Shown piece by piece: positions 1-6,873 of a DNA stretch of 34,401 nucleotides; position 1 is the stretch's first letter; every line of letters begins with the position of its first letter. Source of the stretch: Candidatus Iainarchaeum sp. (GTDB lineage Archaea; Iainarchaeota; Iainarchaeia; Iainarchaeales; VGJJ01); contig VGJJ01000006.1 in NCBI GenBank assembly GCA_016867455.1, positions 1 through 34,401 on the forward strand. The letters are read 5' to 3'. The position numbers and the translations under genes were made by a program. Below the pieces are notes generated by a model. The model was not told where the DNA came from. It made no database searches and worked only from the letters and a program-made list of their open reading frames with translations.

Positions 1-60
1 AAACGGTTGCTCGATGTAACTGTGGGGGAAATAGAGAAGAGTAGAGTCGTGTTGCAATAG
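1..60 (+). CDS. C-terminal tail of a gene cut by the window edge
   Basis: Frame 1 is open from the first base and encodes 19 residues ending in the sequence EKSRVVLQ before a TAG at 58-60. The residue mix (charged, amphipathic, no low complexity) looks like an ordinary protein C-terminus, but it is too short to assign a family. It would lie directly upstream of, and co-directional with, the small RHH-like protein and the KaiC-like gene. Confidence 0.4.
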   Translation, partial: KRLLDVTVGEIEKSRVVLQ

Positions 61-137
61 CGAGCATGGCGATGCGCCCCCTTTCCATATCTTTACAGTA
101 TTCTCAACCCCTTCTTGGTAGCAGGGGGCCAACACGC

Positions 138-293
138 ATGAGTATCCTAATCATTGACATCGAAAAAAACATTGAGGAATCCTTCCGCCAAATCGTCGAA
201 AAACGCTTCGGCCACGGAGAACAAACCCTTGAAATCGTTCTCAATGCCTTAATGAAAGACTGGGTGGAGAAGCAGGGAATTCGTCAAACGTAG
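138..293 (+). CDS. Small RHH-like protein upstream of KaiC-like gene
   Basis: A 51-residue protein. I chose the ATG at 138 over an upstream ATG because the protein from there has a coherent amphipathic pattern: a short beta-like N-terminus (MSILIIDIEK) followed by two helices ending in a DWVEKQ segment. This strand-helix-helix layout resembles small archaeal ribbon-helix-helix proteins (inference from pattern only). It ends just before the KaiC-like gene, with a TATA box for that gene in between at 313-318, so the two may be transcribed separately. No function can be assigned; DNA binding or a partner role for the ATPase are both possible. Confidence 0.55.
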   Translation: MSILIIDIEKNIEESFRQIVEKRFGHGEQTLEIVLNALMKDWVEKQGIRQT

Positions 294-312
294 GGTGTAC
301 TTCCGTTTCCTT

Positions 313-318
313 TTTATA
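313..318 (+). promoter_or_regulatory. TATA box of the KaiC-like gene
   Basis: TTTATA lies 24 bp upstream of the ATG at 340. This is the spacing expected between an archaeal TATA box and the transcription start, so transcription should begin at or next to the start codon (leaderless mRNA). It decides the start at 340 against a GTG at 295. Confidence 0.6.
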
Positions 319-339
319 CGCCCAAATAGTAGCATTCCC

Positions 340-1095
340 ATGCAGCGCAGCAAAACAGGCATCCAGGGATTAGACAAAGCCTTGAATGGGGGTTTTCCCG
401 AAGGGAACTTAGTATTGCTTTCCGGCGGAGCCGGAACCGGTAAGTCCACGATGGCCATGCAATACTTAGTGAACGGCGCCACTCTTTTTGGTGAAAAAGG
501 ATTGTATATCTCCACCGAACAAAATGAAGAAGAATTGCAAAAGGCCGCATCCCAGTTTGGGTGGCGTTTAGTGGATTTAGAAAACAAAAACTTGTTGAAA
601 GTGGTTTATTTCAAAGTATTGGAACAAGATCATTTTATTCAAAAAGTAGAGGAGCTTGTTCAAACATTCAAACCTAAACGTATTGTGATTGATTCCCTCA
701 CAACGTTAACGGATTTCATGATGATGTCCGAATTGCAAAAGGACGTGGGCGTATCATTAATCAAAATCGTTGATACCGTTTCTCCCATTCCCCGCACCGA
801 GCAAATCGTCACGAAGATTATTTTGTATAATTTAGTGAACAAACTCAAAGAGTTTGAATCCACTGTTCTCATGACTTCGGAGCTACCGGAAGGTTCGCCC
901 CGTTTGTCTGCGGATGGGGTTACGGAGTTTGTCACGGATGGAGTGATACTGCTTGGTTATCTCGCAGTTGGTGCTACGGACTTTCGAAGTATGCGTATAA
1001 GAAAGATGAGATATACTGATCACGAAAAAGGATCATTAACCTACAATTTAAGTCCAACTGGGATTGACATTACAGCAGAAAATAATATTCTGTGA
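340..1095 (+). CDS. KaiC-like (RecA-superfamily) signalling ATPase, single domain
   Basis: A 251-residue protein with one KaiC/RadA-type ATPase domain. Visible motifs are Walker A GGAGTGKST (residues 29-37), a TEQ segment after GLYIS with acidic residues like the KaiC catalytic glutamates, and Walker B VIDSLT. Cyanobacterial KaiC has two such domains; short single-domain versions are common in archaea and are generally thought to act as ATP-dependent signalling or scaffolding proteins. The ATG at 340 follows a TATA box. The gene overlaps or closely abuts two V4R genes downstream, suggesting one operon in which V4R proteins sense a ligand and the ATPase transmits the signal (inference). Base composition changes from about residue 200 to the AT-rich style of the following genes. 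Confidence 0.85.
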   Translation: MQRSKTGIQGLDKALNGGFPEGNLVLLSGGAGTGKSTMAMQYLVNGATLFGEKGLYISTEQNEEELQKAASQFGWRLVDLENKNLLKVVYFKVLEQDHFIQKVEELVQTFKPKRIVIDSLTTLTDFMMMSELQKDVGVSLIKIVDTVSPIPRTEQIVTKIILYNLVNKLKEFESTVLMTSELPEGSPRLSADGVTEFVTDGVILLGYLAVGATDFRSMRIRKMRYTDHEKGSLTYNLSPTGIDITAENNIL

Positions 1096-1103
1096 GGGTT
1101 TCA

Positions 1104-1613
1104 ATGGATATCGCGACTGAATTAATTATTTCAAACAAGTTGCAGTTTGAAGAAGGTGAGATTAAACTTTTTGGAACTAGTATTTTCTTAATTCCGCCTG
1201 AAGTATATATGTTTTTGTATAGTGAACTTGACAAGACTGGACAAACTGATATTTTTTATAAAACGTGTCAGGCTTCTGCTTTTGAACTTTTTACAAATTT
1301 AATTAAATCTAGTCATAAGGATATCGATGAGTTGATTGCGTTTGTACCTAAAATTCTTAATTTATTAGCATATGGAAAAGTTTCTATTACAAAAAAAGAT
1401 TTATCAAATATGGTGTTTGAATTTTCACTTGAATCGCCTCTTTATCCTGAAATTTTTGGTAAATACCAAAAGCCAATAGATGTTGCATTTGCTGGATTAT
1501 TAGCTGGTTCACTTAGTGCTGTGCTTAAAACGCCAATGCGTTGCATAGAAAAAGAATGTGTTTCGACAGGATTTGGAAATTGTACTTTTGTGGCCGAAAT
1601 GGGTGTTTTATAA
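1104..1613 (+). CDS. V4R-domain protein 1 (predicted small-molecule binding)
   Basis: A 169-residue protein. The C-terminal part has the hallmark of the V4R (4-vinyl reductase / Bet3-like) fold: a glycine-rich helix (GLLAGSLSAVL) followed by a Cys-containing hairpin, CIEKEC...GNCTF. Three cysteines (147, 152, 160) form C-x4-C-x7-C. V4R domains bind hydrophobic or small ligands; the Bet3 relatives hold a fatty-acyl chain. I chose ATG 1104 (GAGG at 1094-1097 upstream) over a GTG at 1092. The gene sits 8 bases after the KaiC-like stop and overlaps the next V4R gene by one base. DNA is strongly AT-rich (17 G/C in 1321-1380). It is a paralogue of the next gene. Confidence 0.7.
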   Translation: MDIATELIISNKLQFEEGEIKLFGTSIFLIPPEVYMFLYSELDKTGQTDIFYKTCQASAFELFTNLIKSSHKDIDELIAFVPKILNLLAYGKVSITKKDLSNMVFEFSLESPLYPEIFGKYQKPIDVAFAGLLAGSLSAVLKTPMRCIEKECVSTGFGNCTFVAEMGVL

Positions 1614-2170
1614 TGTTTACTTTGATGGCAAAATTGTTGATGAGTAAACAAGTAAAGTTTTCTGATGGGCGCTTGGAGTTAATGGGCATTAGAGATAGTT
1701 TCACGCCAGGTGTTACTTTTGTTGAAATCCAAAAAGAGTTGATGAAATCCGGACGTCAACATTTGATTTATTCAAGTGCCAAGAAATCTGGTTACAATTG
1801 GTTCAAATATATGTCAAAGGTTTATTCGGGAATGAAGCAAACAGAAGCGGTAAAGTGGGGTGTTGATTTAATGTCACTATCTGGGTGGGGGATTCCCACA
1901 TTAGAAAAGCTAGATTTAGAAAAGAAGATTACGATATTTAATTTAAAGAATTCAACTGTTGCTAAATTATATGGAAAATCATCTACTCCTGTTGATCATT
2001 TTTTTAGAGGACTTACTGCTGGAGGAGGGAGTTATATTCTCAACGAAGATTTGGACTGTGTCGAAACCCATTGTTTGTCAAAAGGAGACGGGTTCTGCAG
2101 ATTTTTAGTTGCCCCAATTAATTTACTTGAAGTCTCAAGTAAATCACTTCGTGATGACTTTGGGAGATAG
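1613..2170 (+). CDS. V4R-domain protein 2, paralogue of the preceding gene
   Basis: A 185-residue protein starting at an ATG that overlaps the previous stop (TAATG at 1611-1615), so translational coupling is likely. It shares the layout of protein 1: a sensor-like N-terminal half, the helix FFRGLTAGGGSYIL, then CVETHC...GDGFCRFLV with C149, C154 and C162 in the same C-x4-C-x7-C spacing. Conservation of all three Cys between diverged copies hints at a metal, haem or disulfide role (inference). Two V4R proteins made in step could form a heterodimer. The last 27 bases overlap the convergent HAD gene. Confidence 0.7.
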   Translation: MFTLMAKLLMSKQVKFSDGRLELMGIRDSFTPGVTFVEIQKELMKSGRQHLIYSSAKKSGYNWFKYMSKVYSGMKQTEAVKWGVDLMSLSGWGIPTLEKLDLEKKITIFNLKNSTVAKLYGKSSTPVDHFFRGLTAGGGSYILNEDLDCVETHCLSKGDGFCRFLVAPINLLEVSSKSLRDDFGR

Positions 2171-2989
2171 GGCTTTAATGAGATTTTCTAAATCATTTTC
2201 ATCTCTCAATACAAAATCAAAGAGCCCAAGATAGTAAGGAATATTATCTATAAAATCATGGTGATTTGTTCTAACCAAGATTGAATATGCTGATTTACTC
2301 ATAACTTCTATATCCAATATATCATTGCTAATAAAAATGGTATTTTTTAGTGAAAATTTTTTCTTTTTCTTTTCCATGTGCTCTTGTGCAACTTTTTCTT
2401 TAGTTGAAAATGGAAATTCTGACTTTGCAGGTATTTTGTCAGAAATAAGTCTTTCTGCCCCTACTATCGTTCCATTATTATCGTATTTCATTACTGAACC
2501 ATATCCCCCACCAAGATTGAATTCACTAGCGAGTCCTTTAGCAACAGTATCTGAACTCCTTGTAGCTAATATTACTTCAACATCATTAGAAAGTTTTTTT
2601 GTTAATTTAAGTAATAATGGATTAACTTGTTCAGCCGATTTTACTATTAACTTTATTTCCGATTTTCTATTTGCTTTTCCATGAATCAATAGGCGCAGTC
2701 CAGTAATCATTCTCAAATTATCTGCGGACAGATTATCTTTTTTTTCTGATAAAATTACTTTGTTGTATTTTTCCGCGCCATCGTGGTAAACAAGTTTAAG
2801 GCCTTCTTTAAATGAATGAAATTTTGAAAAAGTCCCATCCATATCAATAATTACTAAGTTAAAATTAATTTTTTTTTTGAAAAAAAGTTTTCTTATCCAA
2901 AAGTGAGGAAAGTAACTTAATGCCTTTAACAAAATAATCATTTTCATCATAATTTTCTTCGTCGATGATACCACGTGAGCAGGCTGCAT
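2144..2989 (-). CDS. HAD-superfamily phosphatase
   Basis: A 281-residue haloacid-dehalogenase-fold hydrolase. Motif I is DMDGT (residues 49-53, nucleophile D49 and acid/base D51); motif II is the LATRSSD segment (T143/S145); motif IV is SNDILDIEV (221-229). It is probably a phosphatase, substrate unknown. The first 40 residues before the catalytic domain include a hydrophobic, aromatic stretch that could bind membranes. The start at 2989 is favoured over later Met residues at 2950 and 2947 because it lies 25 bp from the TATA box it shares with the divergent flavoprotein gene. Sharing a promoter with a GGR-family reductase suggests action on the same, possibly lipid, pathway (inference). DNA is AT-rich; the C-terminal end overlaps the V4R2 tail. 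Confidence 0.75.
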   Translation of the reverse strand: MQPAHVVSSTKKIMMKMIILLKALSYFPHFWIRKLFFKKKINFNLVIIDMDGTFSKFHSFKEGLKLVYHDGAEKYNKVILSEKKDNLSADNLRMITGLRLLIHGKANRKSEIKLIVKSAEQVNPLLLKLTKKLSNDVEVILATRSSDTVAKGLASEFNLGGGYGSVMKYDNNGTIVGAERLISDKIPAKSEFPFSTKEKVAQEHMEKKKKKFSLKNTIFISNDILDIEVMSKSAYSILVRTNHHDFIDNIPYYLGLFDFVLRDENDLENLIKALSPKVITK

Positions 2990-3008
2990 TTGGCAATTAC
3001 TGTAGCAG

Positions 3009-3018
3009 TTTATATATA
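3009..3018. promoter_or_regulatory. Shared bidirectional TATA element (HAD / GGR pair)
   Basis: TTTATATATA centred at about 3014 lies 26 bp from the ATG at 3040 on the plus strand and 25 bp from the start at 2989 on the minus strand. Near-palindromic sequence and equal spacing suggest one TBP site serving both genes, each leaderless. Start codons are 51 bp apart. Confidence 0.6.
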
Positions 3019-3039
3019 CCTTGCAGGCACTCTATTTAG

Positions 3040-4128
3040 ATGCCTAAAGTGATAAATATTGCTGGAGCTGGTCTCGGTGGACTTACTGCTGCCGTATTGC
3101 TTTCTGAGAAATTTGATGTTCATGTTTATGAAAAAAATGGTAATATCGGCAAGCCAGGTGGAGACGATATTGAAGCTGTAAGAAATTATGGAATGGGTTA
3201 TGATCAAATTAAATTTCTCCATGATAATGGAATTATTTTAAAACACACAAAGCCAATTACCAAAATTGTAAAATATGCTCCTTCTGGAAAGAGCATGACT
3301 GTTCATAGTGAAAACGGCCCACTTTTTCACGCATTTATGCGTGGGCCGAATAAACTTTCTGTTGAGTCCCAATTATTTGAGCAAGCAAAAGAACGAGGGG
3401 TGAAGTTTTCTTTCAATACTCGAAAGAATTACAATGAGGTTGATATTGTAGCAACTGGTTCGGTCTATCGAAATGTTTGGGTTTATGGTTCATACATAAA
3501 AGGTGTCGATGTCGATCCGCAAAAAATTTTATTTTTCATGGATAACGATTATTCTCCGCATGGTTATCTTTATCTAATTCCATATGGTCCTAATGAAGTT
3601 ACTATTGCTGCTGGGACTGATGATTTTTCATGTCCCTTGCCAAGATTATTGAAGTCATTTATTGAAAAAAATGAGGTAATAAGTAATTTATTGAAAGGGG
3701 CATCTGTCGATCATAATATTGCTGGATTTGCCTACTATAATGTTCCCGAATCTGCTGAAGTAAATAATGTAAAGTTTGTTGGTGGCGCGGCTGGATTCTT
3801 GGATGCATCTCGTGGGTTTGGCGCAAAATATGCTCTTGAATCGGGGATATTCGCTGCTCGGGCAATCCTTGAAAATATTAGTTATGATGCGTTGTGGAAG
3901 TCCGCATTTGAGAAAGAATTGATTGACAGTTTTAATAGGCGTCTTTTACATGAAAAATTTTCAAATAGCGATTATGAAAAACTACTTCACGGAGATGAGG
4001 TTTCAGTGAGTAGATATAACAAGATGCCTATCCCGTTTAGAGACTCATTTGAGAAATTGAGGAACAGTATGGCTCTAACAGAATCCCGAAAAAAATATAG
4101 TTTGGAAAAATTATTTTCAACTACTTAA
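3040..4128 (+). CDS. Geranylgeranyl-reductase-family FAD-dependent oxidoreductase
   Basis: A 362-residue flavoprotein. The N-terminus has the Rossmann dinucleotide motif GAGLGG (9-14) and a terminal acidic residue E31 in VHVYEK. The conserved late motif FVGGAAGFLDASRGFG (about 246-261) contacts FAD ribityl/phosphate in this superfamily. In archaea, GGR-family enzymes saturate isoprenoid chains of membrane lipids or menaquinone; other members act on chlorophyll precursors or halogenate, so the exact substrate is inferred only as an isoprenoid. Start fixed by the TATA box at 3009-3018. Neighbouring V4R and HAD genes share its AT-rich composition, unlike the rest of the window, suggesting co-transfer. 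Confidence 0.8.
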   Translation: MPKVINIAGAGLGGLTAAVLLSEKFDVHVYEKNGNIGKPGGDDIEAVRNYGMGYDQIKFLHDNGIILKHTKPITKIVKYAPSGKSMTVHSENGPLFHAFMRGPNKLSVESQLFEQAKERGVKFSFNTRKNYNEVDIVATGSVYRNVWVYGSYIKGVDVDPQKILFFMDNDYSPHGYLYLIPYGPNEVTIAAGTDDFSCPLPRLLKSFIEKNEVISNLLKGASVDHNIAGFAYYNVPESAEVNNVKFVGGAAGFLDASRGFGAKYALESGIFAARAILENISYDALWKSAFEKELIDSFNRRLLHEKFSNSDYEKLLHGDEVSVSRYNKMPIPFRDSFEKLRNSMALTESRKKYSLEKLFSTT

Positions 4129-4131
4129 ATT

Positions 4132-4430
4132 TTATTTCTCAAAGAACGTGCTCGTCTTCTCCCTCATCTCGTCCGCCAATTCCTTATTTCTAACAATAAT
4201 AATCTGTATTTTCACTTTCCTGTTGACTAGTTCAGTGAGTCGTTTATAGTCCATTTTTTCAAAGCTTTTCGTGTCGTGGTAGAATTTTTCCACGTCTTTC
4301 CAGAAGTCGGCGGGGTAGTAGATGTTGCAGATGTGGTCTCCCCGAATGATATAATCGTGGTCTAAAGCTATTTTGGATCCGGTTTGGCATTGTTTTCCTA
4401 CTTTGTTCAACCAGGCCGCCAGGGCTTTAT
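4132..4430 (-). pseudogene. Headless gene fragment, C-terminal domain of an unknown protein
   Basis: An open frame without a convincing start: the only early option is a TTG at 4410, giving 92 residues, but the frame is open further up to a stop just inside the ABC gene end. The protein has a soluble alpha/beta look (DYIIRGDHICNIYYPADFW..., then NRKVKIQIIIVRN, a beta strand followed by a helix). It resembles the C-terminal effector part of an archaeal transcriptional regulator, but I cannot name a family. It does not continue the ABC ATPase, which should show an H-loop (TSHD-like) here. I read it as the remains of a gene joined to the ABC fragment by deletion. Confidence 0.45.
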
Positions 4431-5048
4431 CTAAGGGTGTTCTTTTTCATTGACTTCAAGTATTGCCTCTCTCATTCGTTGTTTAGCCACGACGTCCAAC
4501 CCAATCGTGGGTTCATCCAGGAATAATATTTTAGGTGTTGGTATGAGTGCGGCTACGACTTCGCACCGCATGCGTTGTCCGAGGGAGAGTTTCCTCGTTG
4601 GCGTGTGCATGAATGTTTTAATGTCAAATAGTTGGATGAGATAGTTGATTCTTTTTTCGTATGTTTTTTCGTCCATTTCGTATATTTCTTTGTACAATCG
4701 GAAGCACTCATACGGGGGGATGTCCCACCACAATAGTGTTTTTTGTCCGAATACGACTCCGATATTTTTCGTGTACTCATACCTTTCTTTCCAGGGGACG
4801 AATCCGAGTACGCTTACTTCTCCGCTCGTGGGGGTGAGTATTCCCGTGAGTGCTTTGATAGTGGTTGATTTTCCACTTCCATTAGGTCCAATGTATCCGA
4901 GTATTTCTCCCTCGTTTACCGTGAATGATACTTTGTTGAGTGCAGTGATGGTTTTGTTTTTCCGCGTTAATACGTGTAACATGCCGTTTGTTTTTTCGGG
5001 AACGCGATATGTCTTCGTCAGGTTTCGTACGACAATGGCAGGCTTCAT
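4431..5048 (-). pseudogene. Truncated ABC-2-type exporter ATPase (lacks H-loop)
   Basis: 205 residues of an ABC transporter ATPase of the multidrug/ABC-2 class. Walker A GPNGSGKST (54-62), Q-loop (GVVFGQKTLLWWDIPPYE), signature LSLGQRM, Walker B ILFLDEPT and D-loop GLD are present. The protein stops at NEKEHP, immediately before the place where the switch histidine (TSHD-type motif) normally follows; family members are usually over 300 residues. Without the H-loop it cannot hydrolyse ATP normally. No ABC-2 permease gene is present in the window. The break coincides with the fragment at 4132-4430, so a deletion joining two genes is the simplest explanation. Confidence 0.75.
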
Positions 5049-5234
5049 ACGTGGCTCACTTATTTGATTGGGTTAAAATCGTGTTATTAATCCCTCCCTT
5101 CGCTGGCAATCGAACACGTATTCGTCATTTTTCATTATTTTCAATTCTTCAACCGTTTAGTTGATTTCTCTTCAACCGCGCCTATATTACTCTGTTTTTC
5201 GCGTCTTGGTTTATGCAGCATAAGTTGAGCGTGT

Positions 5235-5277
5235 GCGGGAGAACTAGTTGTGAGCCTATCCCTCGTTTTTCTCCCGC
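5235..5277 (+). promoter_or_regulatory. Stem-loop in the leader of the winged-helix gene
   Basis: GCGGGAGAA (5235-5243) and TTCTCCCGC (5269-5277) are perfect 9-bp inverted repeats, extendable outward by G-C pairs and wobbles, with a 25-nt loop containing CTAG. It lies between two copies of GTTGAGCGT (5224-5232 and 5301-5309) and upstream of the ATG at 5310. It could be an RNA hairpin or a DNA operator. Confidence 0.5.
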
Positions 5278-5309
5278 GCGCGTTTCCCTGCATGCGGGTT
5301 GTTGAGCGT

Positions 5310-5675
5310 ATGATGCTCCGTGATTTGGTGTTAGTGAAAGCGGTTTCTGCGTTTGAAAACATTGGTTTCATGGAGTGGCACGCGCGTGTGTTGCGCGAGC
5401 TCTCAACAAGTCCTATGCCCATTAAGGAGATTTCTCGCCGCACGGGTTTGTTTCATTATCAAATACAAGGCGTGTTGCAAGACTTGCTTGCGTTGCAGTT
5501 GATTGAATACACGCGCTATGGGATACAGTTTCGCGACGCGGGGGAGATGTTTGCGCAATTAGTGGATTGTTGCGAAGGCCATGTTGAGCGTCATTCGTAT
5601 GATTGGGAGGCCGCGTTTGAGGTGGTTGTTCCGCGTGTAAAAAGTTTGAAGAAGCAGTTTGATTTTAATGAATAA
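5310..5675 (+). CDS. Winged-helix DNA-binding regulator
   Basis: A 121-residue protein with a winged-HTH core: helices around EWHARVLRELSTSPMPIKEISRRTGLFHYQIQGV (described at residues about 24-57), where ISRRTGL...YQIQGVLQDL is the recognition helix-turn-helix, and a wing YTRYGIQF. It resembles ArsR/TrmB/DtxR-type archaeal regulators. The start is uncertain: ATG at 5310 directly follows GTTGAGCGT, while an in-frame ATG at 5292 would add six residues. It overlaps a His-rich small gene by 8 bases (ATGAATAA), so the pair is probably co-expressed. Leader hairpin upstream suggests autoregulation. A metal-responsive role is possible given the His-rich partner (inference). Confidence 0.7.
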   Translation: MMLRDLVLVKAVSAFENIGFMEWHARVLRELSTSPMPIKEISRRTGLFHYQIQGVLQDLLALQLIEYTRYGIQFRDAGEMFAQLVDCCEGHVERHSYDWEAAFEVVVPRVKSLKKQFDFNE

Positions 5676-5844
5676 CCAAAAATTAATACATCACGTGTTA
5701 GGGGTTGTTCACCCTTCCTTGCCCAATGAGCACGGGTTACATCCCTCGTATGAGAAAGCGTTTTACGTTCAACCGGGGAATGCGCATCATTCACCTCACC
5801 ATCAGACAGTGCGTCATCATTCGGAGCATCATTCCAAGAAGTAG
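5668..5844 (+). CDS. His-rich small protein, possible metal binder
   Basis: A 58-residue protein starting at an ATG overlapping the regulator stop. Thirteen residues are histidine, most in HH pairs in the C-terminal half (AHHSPHH, RHHSEHHSKK). No signal peptide or cysteine. The pattern resembles metal-chelating tails of nickel, cobalt or zinc chaperones, but no family is recognised. Overlap with the winged-helix gene supports it being real, although a short gene near the end of an operon may be fortuitous. Confidence 0.5.
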   Translation: MNNQKLIHHVLGVVHPSLPNEHGLHPSYEKAFYVQPGNAHHSPHHQTVRHHSEHHSKK

Positions 5845-5878
5845 CACGTTAATCGTATGAATGTGCAGTGAAAAATAA

Positions 5879-6850
5879 TTATTTTCTTTTTATAAGGTGT
5901 AAATAATATTCTCTCCTCGCCCACCATGCATTGGTGGCTGTTTTCACGTGCCATTTTCCTTTCAGTATTCCCTTGCGTGGAATGAGGCTCAAGTCTTTTC
6001 CTCCCATTACTTTTTGGGTGATGATGGCCTCGTTGGCGGAGGGGTTTTTTCGGATGAATTGGAAGAGTATTTTTCGTGCGTGTTCCGGGTTTACGTTAAT
6101 ATCGCACACCACGATGTCTACTTTTTGGGGTATTTTGGGGGCGTCTTCGGCTTTTTTGGGAATATACGTGACGCGTTTGTTTTTTTGCAATTTCGTGTCG
6201 AGGATGGTTTTGTCGATTGCAAAAATGTGTTTGGCTCCTCTTTCGAGGAGTGCTTCCGTCCATCCTCCGCTGCCACATCCTAAGTCTGCAATGACCTTGT
6301 TTTGGGGATTAACATCGAGGGTTGCGAGTAAGTATTGGAGTTTTTTTCCCGAGCGGGTGATGGTTTCTTTCTCTGTGAATTTGTTATCCTTGTAGGGGAA
6401 AAAGTGTTCATCCAATGAAAATGGTTTTACGGATGCGTAGTATTTTTTCTTGTAGCGCAGTATGAACCACATGTTGTGGTTTTGCGTTGGGTTCATTTTG
6501 ACTCCCATTTTTTCGAGGGCAATTCCATTTTTGACTTCCATATCTCTTCCGGATAGTTTGGCATCATCCACTGACCACGCACGCAAGGCATGCGCGTCAT
6601 TTCCCATTTGTTGAGCGTGTTTGGCGATGTGGGCGCGCATTTTTTTATCATTGGTGAACGATTTTACCTCTTGTGCATGAATGAGGAATGGTCGAATGGT
6701 TTCGTTCTCAAATATTTTGGGATTGGCTTTGACGAGGAAGTGGTGTTCTCCCAAAAATAAGGGTTTGAGTTTTTTCTTTTTCACGTATTCGTGTACTTTG
6801 CGTGAGAAGTGATTGTTGTAGGCAATCAACAGTTTTTTTTCGCTGGGCAT
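5879..6850 (-). CDS. FtsJ/RlmM-like SAM-dependent RNA methyltransferase
   Basis: A 323-residue protein. The C-terminal half is a Rossmann methyltransferase: motif I VIADLGCGSGGW (186-197), acidic motif AIDK (211-214), VVCD (D250), ITQK (K280) and RREYY (E314). With K170 this gives the K-D-K-E tetrad of FtsJ-type 2'-O-methyltransferases. The N-terminal 150 residues match the position of the extra domain in bacterial RlmM (23S rRNA Cm2498), so an rRNA target is likely but unproven. It is the last gene of a minus-strand run after the aminotransferase; a TTTTAAT about 28 bp upstream lies within the end of that gene, so it may have its own promoter. Confidence 0.8.
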   Translation of the reverse strand: MPSEKKLLIAYNNHFSRKVHEYVKKKKLKPLFLGEHHFLVKANPKIFENETIRPFLIHAQEVKSFTNDKKMRAHIAKHAQQMGNDAHALRAWSVDDAKLSGRDMEVKNGIALEKMGVKMNPTQNHNMWFILRYKKKYYASVKPFSLDEHFFPYKDNKFTEKETITRSGKKLQYLLATLDVNPQNKVIADLGCGSGGWTEALLERGAKHIFAIDKTILDTKLQKNKRVTYIPKKAEDAPKIPQKVDIVVCDINVNPEHARKILFQFIRKNPSANEAIITQKVMGGKDLSLIPRKGILKGKWHVKTATNAWWARREYYLHLIKRK

Positions 6851-6873
6851 ATGTTATTGGTGCGTGTACAGCA

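Noticed and set aside
66-137. Longer start for the small RHH-like protein
   Set aside because: The added residues have no structure pattern; the ATG at 138 begins the coherent part.
3040-4128. A chlorophyll-type pathway, since V4R and GGR domains also occur in BchJ and BchP
   Set aside because: No other tetrapyrrole genes are present; both families are broad, and an archaeal lipid role is simpler.
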